NCBI RefSeq assembly: GCF_000518185.1 | Contig: NZ_JADC01000009.1 | Coordinates: forward strand, 62,001-126,000 | DNA: 64,000 bases | Reading direction: 5' to 3' | Source: Bartonella clarridgeiae ATCC 51734 | Lineage (GTDB): Bacteria > Pseudomonadota > Alphaproteobacteria > Rhizobiales > Rhizobiaceae | Shown: positions 1 to 7,253 of the stretch, piece by piece | Layout: every line of letters starts with the position of its first letter | How positions within the stretch are numbered: the stretch's first letter is position 1 | Program-made: the position numbers and the translations under genes | The notes under the pieces: generated by a model | Told to the model about the DNA's origin: nothing | Databases searched by the model: none | What the model saw: the letters and a program-made list of their open reading frames with translations, nothing else

Positions 1-1158
1 TTTGGTCATCCTGAGGTTTATGTTTTAGTTGTGCCTGCCTTTGGAATTGTTTCTGAAATTGTCTCAACATTTTCTTCAAAACGCCTTTTTGGTTATGCTT
101 CAATGATATGGGCAATTATAGTGATTTTGGTTCTTTCTCTTCTTGTTTGGGGACACCATTTCTTTACGATGGGAGGTGGTGAAGCTGTGAATACCTTCTT
201 TGGTATTGCGACGATGATCATTTCAGTTCCAACGGGTGTTAAAGTCTTTAATTGGTTACTGACTATGTATAAGGGGCGGATTCGTTTTGAGCCTCCGATG
301 CTTTGGTGCATGGGGATGATTTTTACGTTCGTTGGTGGTGGATTAACGGGTGTTTTGATGTCAATTGTTCCTGCTGATTGGCAGTTCCATAATTCTTTAT
401 TTTTGGTAGCTCACTTCCATCATACGATTATTGGAGGTGTTGTTTTTGCTTATTTAGCTGGGTTAGCCTTTTGGTTTCCGAAAGTTTTTGGCATTAAACC
501 AAATCGTATATTAGGTATTGCATCTTTTTGGTGTTGGTTTGTTGGCTTTTACCTTGCTTTTTTTCCAGTTTATATGCTTGGATTGATGGGTGCTACGCGT
601 CGTCTTCAACATTATATTGAGCCAGGGTGGCAGCCGATGTTTATGATTGCTGCAGTAGGCGCTTTTGTTATTCTCCTTGGTATACTTTGTTTCGTATTAC
701 AAATGGTTTTAACGATTTGGTATGGTATTAAGCATAAAGGACATTTGCCGGTAACATCAAATGATCCTTGGGGAGATGCACGAACACTTGAGTGGTCTAT
801 TTCTTCTCCTCCTCCTTCTTATAATTTTGCAATTATTCCAGAAGTACAAAGTGAAGATGCTTATTGGGATATGAAAAAGAGAGGTTATCAGCGTCCGACA
901 AGTGGGTTTGTAAAAATCCATATGCCTTCAAATACATCAGCTGGAATTGTTGCAGGCTTTTTCTCATTAATTGTTGGTTTTGCTCTTGTTTGGCATATTT
1001 GGTGGCTGGTTATTCTTGGGTTAATTGGTTTTATTACAACGATTATTTATCATTCATTAACGGGTGATCATCATGGTTATTATATTTCAGCTGAAGAAGT
1101 GCAAAAAACAGAAGATATCTTCACAGCTGTTCTAAAAGAACAAGAGGTAAAACTATGA
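1..1158 (+). CDS. cyoB: Cytochrome o ubiquinol oxidase subunit I (CyoB), 3' part
   Basis: This is the C-terminal 385 residues of the catalytic haem-copper subunit of a bo3-type quinol oxidase, an inner-membrane enzyme that reduces oxygen and pumps protons. The gene runs in from the left edge: base 1 is already in frame and reads FGHPEVYVLVVPAFG, the conserved helix holding the His-Tyr copper-B ligand pair. A second signature, HFHHTIIGG near residue 137, supplies haem ligands. Several membrane helices follow, then a hydrophilic tail. The stop overlaps the cyoC start (ATGA), as expected in a cyoABCD operon. The start, the first part of cyoB and cyoA lie outside the window. Confidence 0.95.
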   Translation, partial: FGHPEVYVLVVPAFGIVSEIVSTFSSKRLFGYASMIWAIIVILVLSLLVWGHHFFTMGGGEAVNTFFGIATMIISVPTGVKVFNWLLTMYKGRIRFEPPMLWCMGMIFTFVGGGLTGVLMSIVPADWQFHNSLFLVAHFHHTIIGGVVFAYLAGLAFWFPKVFGIKPNRILGIASFWCWFVGFYLAFFPVYMLGLMGATRRLQHYIEPGWQPMFMIAAVGAFVILLGILCFVLQMVLTIWYGIKHKGHLPVTSNDPWGDARTLEWSISSPPPSYNFAIIPEVQSEDAYWDMKKRGYQRPTSGFVKIHMPSNTSAGIVAGFFSLIVGFALVWHIWWLVILGLIGFITTIIYHSLTGDHHGYYISAEEVQKTEDIFTAVLKEQEVKL

Positions 1159-1826
1159 ATGCAACGACAATGAATCATGTATGTACGAACGAGTATCATC
1201 ACGATCATCACAATAGTTCGATAATGATATTTGGATTTTGGGTTTACATTCTTTCAGATTTGATTTTGTTCTCAACATTGTTTTCTAGTTTTGCTGTATT
1301 CTCTGCTTCTTATGGAGGAGGTAAAGCTGGTAATGAGTTTATTAATTTAAACTTTGTTTTGGTTGAAACAACAATTTTATTGTTGTCATCGATTACTTAT
1401 GGGTTTGCTATGGTCTATGCTTATAAGGGATCTCTTGCTAATTTACGCGTCTGGATGGCAATCACCTTCGCGCTTGGATTATGCTTTGTTGGAATGGAAC
1501 TTTATGAATTTCATGAACTGCTCAATGAAGTATTCTATTACGATCCTAATGCTTATGTTGGTATTGATCCTGCAACAGGCATAAAATCTTTTGGGCGAAA
1601 TGTTCTATCCGCTTATTGGTCAGCATTTTTTGCATTAGTTGGTACCCATGGCCTTCACGTAAGTGTTGGTTTACTGTGGATGGTTGTAATGTTTTTTCAT
1701 TTGCGTCGTAGCGGTTTGGATCAGAATAACAAAACACGCTTAACATGTCTTTCAATTTTCTGGCATTTACTTGATATTGTTTGGGTTGGTGTCTTTACTA
1801 TGGTTTATCTGCTAGGAGCACTGTGA
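1155..1826 (+). CDS. cyoC: Cytochrome o ubiquinol oxidase subunit III (CyoC)
   Basis: Five-helix subunit III of the bo3 quinol oxidase, which stabilises subunit I. The 223 residues are full length. A His-rich N-terminus (EYHHDHHNSS) is followed by membrane helices, and the protein ends in the family signature WHLLDIVWVGVFTMVYLLG. Its ATG overlaps the cyoB stop by four bases and its TGA overlaps the cyoD ATG by one base. The three genes are therefore translationally coupled in one operon. Confidence 0.95.
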   Translation: MNATTMNHVCTNEYHHDHHNSSIMIFGFWVYILSDLILFSTLFSSFAVFSASYGGGKAGNEFINLNFVLVETTILLLSSITYGFAMVYAYKGSLANLRVWMAITFALGLCFVGMELYEFHELLNEVFYYDPNAYVGIDPATGIKSFGRNVLSAYWSAFFALVGTHGLHVSVGLLWMVVMFFHLRRSGLDQNNKTRLTCLSIFWHLLDIVWVGVFTMVYLLGAL

Positions 1827-2452
1827 TGAGTACGGATAAAAAAACACATAATCCAAGTATTGGTTCTTATTTAGTTGGCTTTATTTTAGCTGTTCTTTTT
1901 ACTTTAGGTTCTTTTATTCCTGTAATGTATGGACTGTTAGATAGTTGGGCGATTAGTACAAAAGTCATTTATCTTATTGGGATGGCACTTATACAAATTA
2001 TTGTACAAATTGTTTTCTTTTTGCATTTAAATTCTGGTCCAGATGCCAAGTGGAATATAGTAACCTTATTATTTACGGCTATGTGTGTTTTCGTTATTAT
2101 TGGTGGTACTTGGTGGGCTATTTCTCATTTAAATTATAATATGATGGGCGGCTCAGGACGTATTATTGAACCAAAAATAAATACAACTATACCAGAAGAT
2201 ATACCAGAAGAAGAATTCATTGGTGTTCCAGATTCGATGGAACAGTCTTCTGAAACATCAGAACCGGTAGAACAATCTTCTGAAACATCAGAACCGGTAG
2301 AACAATCTTCTGAAACATCAAAATCAGTAGAACAATCTTCTGAAACATCAGAACCAGTAGAACAATCTTCTGAAACATCAGAACCAGTAGAACAATCTTC
2401 TGAGAGGCTATCAATAGATTCATTGCCAGATCGATCATATTTAAAAGATTAG
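1826..2452 (+). CDS. cyoD: Cytochrome o ubiquinol oxidase subunit IV (CyoD) with repeat tail
   Basis: Small subunit IV of the bo3 oxidase. Residues 1 to about 110 form the usual core of three membrane helices (IGSYLVGFILAVLF; VIYLIGMALIQIIVQIVFFLHL; the third ending GGTWWAI). The family normally stops soon after this. Here an acidic hydrophilic tail of about 85 residues follows, made largely of five copies of the decapeptide EQSSETSEPV. I start at the ATG overlapping the cyoC stop (1826), because an upstream ATG at 1781 lies inside cyoC in another frame. A strong hairpin follows the stop. The core call is secure; the tail's function is unknown. Confidence 0.92.
   Translation: MSTDKKTHNPSIGSYLVGFILAVLFTLGSFIPVMYGLLDSWAISTKVIYLIGMALIQIIVQIVFFLHLNSGPDAKWNIVTLLFTAMCVFVIIGGTWWAISHLNYNMMGGSGRIIEPKINTTIPEDIPEEEFIGVPDSMEQSSETSEPVEQSSETSEPVEQSSETSKSVEQSSETSEPVEQSSETSEPVEQSSERLSIDSLPDRSYLKD
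2240..2404 (+). repeat. 30-bp tandem repeat (5.5 copies) inside cyoD
   Basis: Five full 30-bp units begin at 2240, 2270, 2300, 2330 and 2360, and a half unit at 2390. Each encodes EQSSETSEPV; the third unit reads EQSSETSKSV. The unit is a multiple of three, so copy-number change keeps the frame. Units differ at only a few bases, which suggests recent expansion. Confidence 0.95.
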
Positions 2453-2482
2453 AGTGATTGAATTTTACAGCTTATAAATTAA

Positions 2483-2512
2483 TATGGCCCTGATGGGGTT
2501 ATCAGGGCCATA
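2483..2512. terminator. Hairpin between convergent cyoD and fabI
   Basis: A perfect 12-bp stem (tatggccctgat / atcagggccata) with a six-base loop lies 30 bp after the cyoD stop and 71 bp beyond the fabI stop. The flanks are AT-rich but have no long T run on either strand. The position suggests a shared terminator for the two convergent operons. Confidence 0.7.
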
Positions 2513-2583
2513 TATTAAATATATCTTTAAAGTTTAAAATATTTTCCAACTGTATAAGTTTTTTTATATAATAGGTCTTTTTG

Positions 2584-3423
2584 CTATTTTTTGTTGTATG
2601 AGTTTTTATTTTCTTGAGCTTCTTCGCTTTGTTTTAGTTCTTCAAGTGTTGGCATAGATAGGATATTATAACCTGAATCAACATAGTGAATTTCACCTGT
2701 AACACCTGATGATAAATCAGAGAGCAGGTAAAGAGCGGCATTTCCAATTTCATTAATATTTACAGTACGACGTAGAGGTGCATTACGACGTTGATATGAA
2801 AAAATTGCTCGCGCAGATGCAATGCCATTGCCAGCTAAAGTCCGAATAGGGCCAGCTGAAATTGCGTTAACACGAATATTTTGGGGTCCAAAATCTGTGG
2901 CTAAATAACGCACCATAGCTTCTAAAGCTGCTTTAGCTATACCCATGATATTGTAATTAGGAACAACTCTTTGTGAGGCTCCATAAGTAAGTGTTAATAG
3001 TGCACCACCATTGGGCATCAGTTTACCAGCGCGTTGAGCAACTTCAGTAAAGGAATAGGCCGAAATAACCATTGTGCGATTAAAATTTTTACGTGTTGTA
3101 ACGTCAACGTAACGTCCTTTTAATTCCGTTTTATCTGAAAAACCAATGGCATGAACAACAAAATCAATAGTTTTCCATTCTTTTTCAAGATATTCAAAAA
3201 TGCGATTGACATTTTCAATTTTTTCAACATCACATTCTAATAATAATTTACAACCAAGTTTCTCTGCTAGTGGCTGGACACGTTTTCTAAAAGTTTCTCC
3301 TTGATATGTCAGTGCTAGTTCAGCTCCTGCGTTTGCTAATTGATACGCAATACCCCAAGCAATCGAATGGTCATTTGCAATCCCCATAATAAGACCACGT
3401 TTACCTTTCATCAAACCTTTCAT
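2584..3423 (-). CDS. fabI: Enoyl-[acyl-carrier-protein] reductase (NADH), FabI
   Basis: Catalyses the last reduction step of each fatty-acid elongation cycle. The 279-residue protein is a short-chain dehydrogenase of the FabI type. It has the atypical N-terminal nucleotide motif GIANDHSIAWGIA, an internal HAIGFSD, and the catalytic pair in YNIMGIAK (Tyr-x6-Lys), with the first active-site Tyr in SAYSFTEV. The start at 3423 has a good ribosome site (ACGGAGA). It follows fabB by about 50 bases, completing a fabA-fabB-fabI operon typical of Hyphomicrobiales. FabI is the triclosan and isoniazid-type target family. Confidence 0.95.
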   Translation of the reverse strand: MKGLMKGKRGLIMGIANDHSIAWGIAYQLANAGAELALTYQGETFRKRVQPLAEKLGCKLLLECDVEKIENVNRIFEYLEKEWKTIDFVVHAIGFSDKTELKGRYVDVTTRKNFNRTMVISAYSFTEVAQRAGKLMPNGGALLTLTYGASQRVVPNYNIMGIAKAALEAMVRYLATDFGPQNIRVNAISAGPIRTLAGNGIASARAIFSYQRRNAPLRRTVNINEIGNAALYLLSDLSSGVTGEIHYVDSGYNILSMPTLEELKQSEEAQENKNSYNKK

Positions 3424-3472
3424 ATCATTCTCCGTAAGACTTTGCTAGTTTCAATACACTAAGAATTTCTGC

Positions 3473-4693
3473 TTATGTATAGCGCTGGAAAACGAGTGTT
3501 GCATTGGTACCACCAAAGCCAAAAGTATTTGATAAGACGGTATTAAGTTCTTGATTATCGCAGCGTTTACGAATAATTGGCATATCGGCAAAATCTGGAT
3601 CAAGTTCTTCAATATGAGCACTTTCACAAATAAAATTATGATTCATCATTAATAGTGTATAAATTGCTTCTTGAACACCTGCTGCACCTAAGGAATGTCC
3701 AGTTAAGGATTTTGTAGCAGAGATTGGTGGACATTGGTCACCTGCTCCAAAAATACGACGAATTGCTTTTATTTCAGAAGAATCACCAACAAGTGTTGCT
3801 GTTGCATGAGGATTAATATAATCAATTTTATTTTTTACATTTGCAAGAGCCATACGCATGCATCTTTCTGCTCCTTCACCAGATGGGGAAACCATATCAT
3901 GCCCATCGGATGTAGCGCCATAACCAACAATTTCGCCGTAGATTTTTGCACCGCGCGCTTTAGCTAATTCCAGTTCTTCAAGAACTAAAACACCTGCTCC
4001 ACCAGCAATGACAAATCCATCACGATTAATGTCATAAGCACGCGAAGCTACTGCTGGTATATCATTATATTTGCTGGACATGGCGCCCATAGCATCGAAT
4101 AAAACGGATAATGTCCAATCTAGATCTTCGCAACCACCTGCAAAGATACGATTTTGTTTTCCGTATTGTATCATCTCATAAGCATTTCCAATACAATGAT
4201 TGGATGTAGCACACGCTGAAGAAATCGAATAATTTATTCCTTTAATTTTAAAAAAGGTTGCGAGAGTTGCTGAAGCTGTAGAACTCATTGCTTTAGGGAC
4301 GACAAAAGGACCAACGCGTTTTGGACCTTTTTGACGTGTAAGATCAGCAGCTTCAACAATTGATCGAGTTGATGGTCCTCCAGAGCCCATAATAATACCA
4401 GTATATTCATTTGACACTTCATTAGGTTCTAAACCTGCGTCAACAATTGCTCTGTCCATAGCAATATGATTCCATGCTGTTCCATAACCATGGAAACGCA
4501 TGGCTCGTCGATCAACAAATTCTTCTATATTAATATTTGGTTTAGCATATACTCTACTACGGAAACCTAGTTCAGCATGTTTTGGTGCGTAGGAAACTCC
4601 TGATCTTGCTTCATATAAACTTGTTAAAACGGTTTGAAGTTCATTTCCAATTGCGGAGATAATACCCATTCCGGTTACAACAACTCGATGCAT
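3473..4693 (-). CDS. fabB: 3-oxoacyl-[acyl-carrier-protein] synthase I (FabB)
   Basis: Condensing enzyme that elongates acyl chains, including the unsaturated branch begun by FabA. The 406 residues are full length for FabB. The thiolase-fold features are visible: N-terminal VVVTGMGIISAIGN, the active-site cysteine in SSACATSNHCIGNA, the two catalytic histidines in NPHATATLVGD and TGHSLGAAG, and the C-terminal SNTFGFGGTNATLVF. It lies between fabA and fabI on the same strand; pairing with fabA identifies it as FabB rather than FabF. A ggaggt ribosome site precedes the ATG. Confidence 0.94.
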   Translation of the reverse strand: MHRVVVTGMGIISAIGNELQTVLTSLYEARSGVSYAPKHAELGFRSRVYAKPNINIEEFVDRRAMRFHGYGTAWNHIAMDRAIVDAGLEPNEVSNEYTGIIMGSGGPSTRSIVEAADLTRQKGPKRVGPFVVPKAMSSTASATLATFFKIKGINYSISSACATSNHCIGNAYEMIQYGKQNRIFAGGCEDLDWTLSVLFDAMGAMSSKYNDIPAVASRAYDINRDGFVIAGGAGVLVLEELELAKARGAKIYGEIVGYGATSDGHDMVSPSGEGAERCMRMALANVKNKIDYINPHATATLVGDSSEIKAIRRIFGAGDQCPPISATKSLTGHSLGAAGVQEAIYTLLMMNHNFICESAHIEELDPDFADMPIIRKRCDNQELNTVLSNTFGFGGTNATLVFQRYT

Positions 4694-4750
4694 TTATACC
4701 TCCTTGTTTCCTATAGAGTAACGAAATATCTTTTCTTATTAAAAGAATGT

Positions 4751-5260
4751 TTAGCTTTCTTTAAACAAAGCAACACGCAAATCAATAGCTTTATAGATTG
4801 TTTCTCCATCTGCTTTTAACGATCCATCGGCTATTCCTAAGACTAAATTTCCACGTCGAATACGTTTAAAATTTATTTCATATTTAAGCAATTTAGTTTG
4901 CGGAGTTACCATACCTGATAATTTTACTTCTCCTGTTGAAATAGCACGCCCTTTTCCTGGTTCACCTAACCATCCAAGAAAAAAACCTGTCAATTGCCAC
5001 ATGCCGTCTAAACCAAGACATCCTGGCATAACAGGATCATCGATGAAGTGACAATCAAAAAACCACAAGTCTGGAGTAATGTCAAATTCAGCACAAACTA
5101 TTCCTTTGTTATATTCTCCATCTGTTTCACTGATATGAGTGATTCGGTGAATCATTAACATTGGAGGTGCAGGTAATTGCGCATTACCTTTACCAAACAT
5201 TTCGCCGCGAGCGCAGCTTAAAAGCTCTTCATAAGTATAGCGAGACTTTTGTTCAGCCAT
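4751..5260 (-). CDS. fabA: 3-hydroxydecanoyl-ACP dehydratase/isomerase (FabA)
   Basis: Dehydrates 3-hydroxyacyl-ACP and isomerises the C10 intermediate, so starting unsaturated fatty-acid synthesis. The hot-dog fold carries the family motifs PPMLMIHRI, the active-site helix segment [16 protein letters not shown] and the preceding catalytic His in CHFIDD. About 169 residues, usual for the family. I chose the second ATG, reading [14 protein letters not shown], because a GGA ribosome site sits about seven bases before it and homologues start there. An ATG four codons upstream (5272) has only a weak site. First gene of the fabA-fabB-fabI operon, divergent from irr. Confidence 0.94.
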   Translation of the reverse strand: MAEQKSRYTYEELLSCARGEMFGKGNAQLPAPPMLMIHRITHISETDGEYNKGIVCAEFDITPDLWFFDCHFIDDPVMPGCLGLDGMWQLTGFFLGWLGEPGKGRAISTGEVKLSGMVTPQTKLLKYEINFKRIRRGNLVLGIADGSLKADGETIYKAIDLRVALFKES

Positions 5261-5454
5261 TGTTATTTCCATTTATCTGCGTATGTTTTTTCTACGCCTC
5301 TATTCTAATCTACTTTTAAAGCAAATTTTAAGGAGAGGGAAATGTTTTATATTATTTTGGTGACAAAATTTTTTATGTTTCTTATTGCGAAAGATTATCA
5401 TTTAAAATATTTAATATCTTATTTTCCTTATTATGTTTAAATTTTAACCCAAAC

Positions 5455-5483
5455 TTGCATATGAATGTAGGACGGTTTATAAT
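5455..5483 (+). promoter_or_regulatory. Putative sigma-70-type promoter of irr
   Basis: A ttgcat box at 5455-5460 and a perfect tataat box at 5478-5483 are separated by 17 bases, about 82 bases before the irr start. The spacing is ideal and the -35 box is a moderate match. The -10 box lies inside a 16-base sequence that recurs in the irr coding region. Confidence 0.5.
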
Positions 5484-5564
5484 ACTGCGATGAGTGTTGG
5501 TGATTTAAGATTGAATAAATAAAGAACGGTTTATAAGAAATCGTGAGGGAATCGTGAGAAAGTT

Positions 5565-5996
5565 GTGAATTGCCATTCTTTATCTGAGTTAAAAGAGCAT
5601 TTGCGTAAAAACGGTTTACGGCCAACGCGTCAGCGATTAGAGCTTGCTAATATGATTTTTTTTCAGGGTAATTGCCATGTTGCTGCTGAAGAGCTATATG
5701 AAAAGGCAATCAAATCAAGTGTACCTATATCTTTAGCGACGGTTTATAATACTCTTCATCAGTTTACAGCAGCAGGTTTATTACGGATTATTGCTGTAGA
5801 GGGTTCGAAAACTTGGTTTGATACGAATACATCTGATCACTATCATTTTTATATTGAGGGTGAAAATCGTATTATTGACATTCCTTGTAATTTGGAGGGT
5901 TCTCCTATTATTGAAAATCTCCCTCAACCACCAAAGGATATGGAAATTTCACATGTTGATTTAATCATCCGTTTAAGGCCAAAGAGTCGCATTTAA
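5565..5996 (+). CDS. irr: Iron response regulator Irr (Fur family)
   Basis: Fur-family transcription factor. In Hyphomicrobiales, Irr senses haem and iron status and controls haem synthesis and uptake genes. The 143 residues show a winged-helix DNA-binding half (LRKNGLRPTRQRLELANMIF, then SLATVYNTLHQFTAAGLL) and a dimerisation half with the His cluster DHYHFYIEGENRIID. The cysteines of true Fur are missing from that region, which favours Irr. The start is GTG at 5565, since the frame is closed by a stop at 5544 and holds no ATG near the domain start. Location beside fabA is the usual rhizobial arrangement. In Bartonella, Irr is known to affect haemin-binding protein genes. Confidence 0.88.
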   Translation: MNCHSLSELKEHLRKNGLRPTRQRLELANMIFFQGNCHVAAEELYEKAIKSSVPISLATVYNTLHQFTAAGLLRIIAVEGSKTWFDTNTSDHYHFYIEGENRIIDIPCNLEGSPIIENLPQPPKDMEISHVDLIIRLRPKSRI

Positions 5997-6056
5997 TTTT
6001 AAAAGGTTGAAGGTTGTGTCAAGAATAAAAATTAAATGCTGGTACTTTAAGATTCT

Positions 6057-6614
6057 TTAATTTTTAATTTTTTCATCAGGATAAATTCCCCATAATTGGG
6101 TTTGGTTGAGCCAGCCACGAATGTTATGGATATCCAATTCGCACCAACTTCCGTTACATTGGCGGATATTGCCAATGATATTAGGTTCTACTTCTGCTAC
6201 AATTTTTGCATTATCTCTTGGATTTTTGCGCAACATGAGTCTGTGTTTTTTATCCTTTTGCCATGGAATAGTTATTGCAGTCCGTTTTCCTGATAAAAGT
6301 GATTGGTAAATCCATCCTTCATCTCCCTCAGCATCACGAACTTTGCGCCATTGATCATATTCTTGGATGATTTCAATAGGCAATCCCTGCTTCTGATAAG
6401 TAAAGATAATAGAATAATTATTTCCTGGTCCAACGCGCATATTAACACGAGCAGATTTTATCGAAGCAAATCGTGGAAGCGGTAAACCACTAGGACTAAA
6501 TTCTTGATGTGGTGTTTGTGAATATGAAAAAGCAAAAGAACCAAATAGAAGCCCTCCTGTCATTAATACACATGATAGGAGTACAAAAAACCGAAACCAG
6601 ATAGAATGTTTCAT
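6057..6614 (-). CDS. Exported SH3-domain protein
   Basis: A 185-residue exported protein with two bacterial SH3-like domains. Residues 1 to about 32 form a signal peptide or anchor (FRFFVLLSCVLMTGGLLFGSFA). The first SH3b domain spans about 50-108 (ARVNMRVGPGNNYSIIF...GWIYQSLLSG) and a second, more diverged one about 118-178 (LMLRKNPRDNAKIVAEV...IRGWLNQ). Such domains usually bind cell-wall or protein ligands in the periplasm; no catalytic domain is present. A GAGG ribosome site precedes the ATG. Its relatives occur beside irr in rhizobia. The exact role is unknown. Confidence 0.8.
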   Translation of the reverse strand: MKHSIWFRFFVLLSCVLMTGGLLFGSFAFSYSQTPHQEFSPSGLPLPRFASIKSARVNMRVGPGNNYSIIFTYQKQGLPIEIIQEYDQWRKVRDAEGDEGWIYQSLLSGKRTAITIPWQKDKKHRLMLRKNPRDNAKIVAEVEPNIIGNIRQCNGSWCELDIHNIRGWLNQTQLWGIYPDEKIKN

Positions 6615-7112
6615 ATTTAAACCTCTTTTTCTTCACTTGTGTAATTTGCAATTTGAGATACGGAGGATAGACTCGAAACTTTATTCAAGTATGGCATACA
6701 GCTGGTTAAAGAGGTCTAAATACTCAGAATATTATTATAAAAAATAGTTAAAAATGGTGTACAAATTTGAAAATTTTTATGTCAATTCAATATGATCAGT
6801 GATGTAGTCAATGTGAAATTTTTTTCTATAAAGTAGCAGGTATATGATTTGTCTCCTGTTTAATAGGCATAATATCATTTAAAACACATTTATCTGAATT
6901 AAAGCTAATATCACAAACTTAATATATTTATTTTCTCGTATTAGATATCTTGGATACTGCAGAAATCTATTTTCAAGTAAAAAGTGGTGGTTTTTGTGTA
7001 GAAGGGTGATCTGACATTATTGATTATATCAAACGTGAAATAGTTTGGTTTCATAAAAAGTAATACATATTAAGTTAGGAACAGTTAATAATTTATTTCT
7101 TGCTTTACATAA

Positions 7113-7148
7113 AATACATAGTGTATTAAATTAAATACATTATGTATT
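7113..7148. promoter_or_regulatory. Two phased palindromes upstream of the autotransporter
   Basis: The palindromes aatacatagtgtatt (7113-7127) and aatacattatgtatt (7134-7148) have centres exactly 21 bp apart, two helical turns. They sit just before a possible promoter (ttgaat 7153-7158, 16-base spacer, taatac 7175-7180). This layout resembles a tandem operator for a dimeric regulator. The second palindrome recurs exactly at 63391-63405. Confidence 0.55.
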
Positions 7149-7168
7149 AAATTTGAATATGTGTAAAG

Positions 7169-7203
7169 ATAAACTAATACACTTTTTAGTTGTATTAGTT
7201 TAT
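7169..7203. repeat. Perfect 12-bp inverted repeat in the autotransporter leader
   Basis: The arms ataaactaatac (7169-7180) and gtattagtttat (7192-7203) are perfectly complementary across an 11-base loop, about 50 bases before the start codon. It overlaps the proposed -10 region, so it could be a further operator or a 5' UTR hairpin. Confidence 0.6.
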
Positions 7204-7253
7204 TCTTTTGAGGTGTTGATTTTGATCGGAGGGAAAAAAATTGAGGAAAAATT

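Larger units (their letters stand above)
6615..7253. other. 640-bp AT-rich spacer before the autotransporter
   Basis: I see no coding region of useful length here. The 3' half holds two phased palindromes (7113-7148), a likely promoter and a perfect 12-bp inverted repeat. The 5' half (6615-7080) shows only AT-rich sequence and the leader of the SH3 gene on the other strand. Confidence 0.6.

Noticed and set aside
7113-7148. Classical rhizobial Irr control element or Fur box
   Set aside because: The palindrome is aatacattatgtatt, which does not match the iron-box sequences I know, so I report it only as an unassigned operator.
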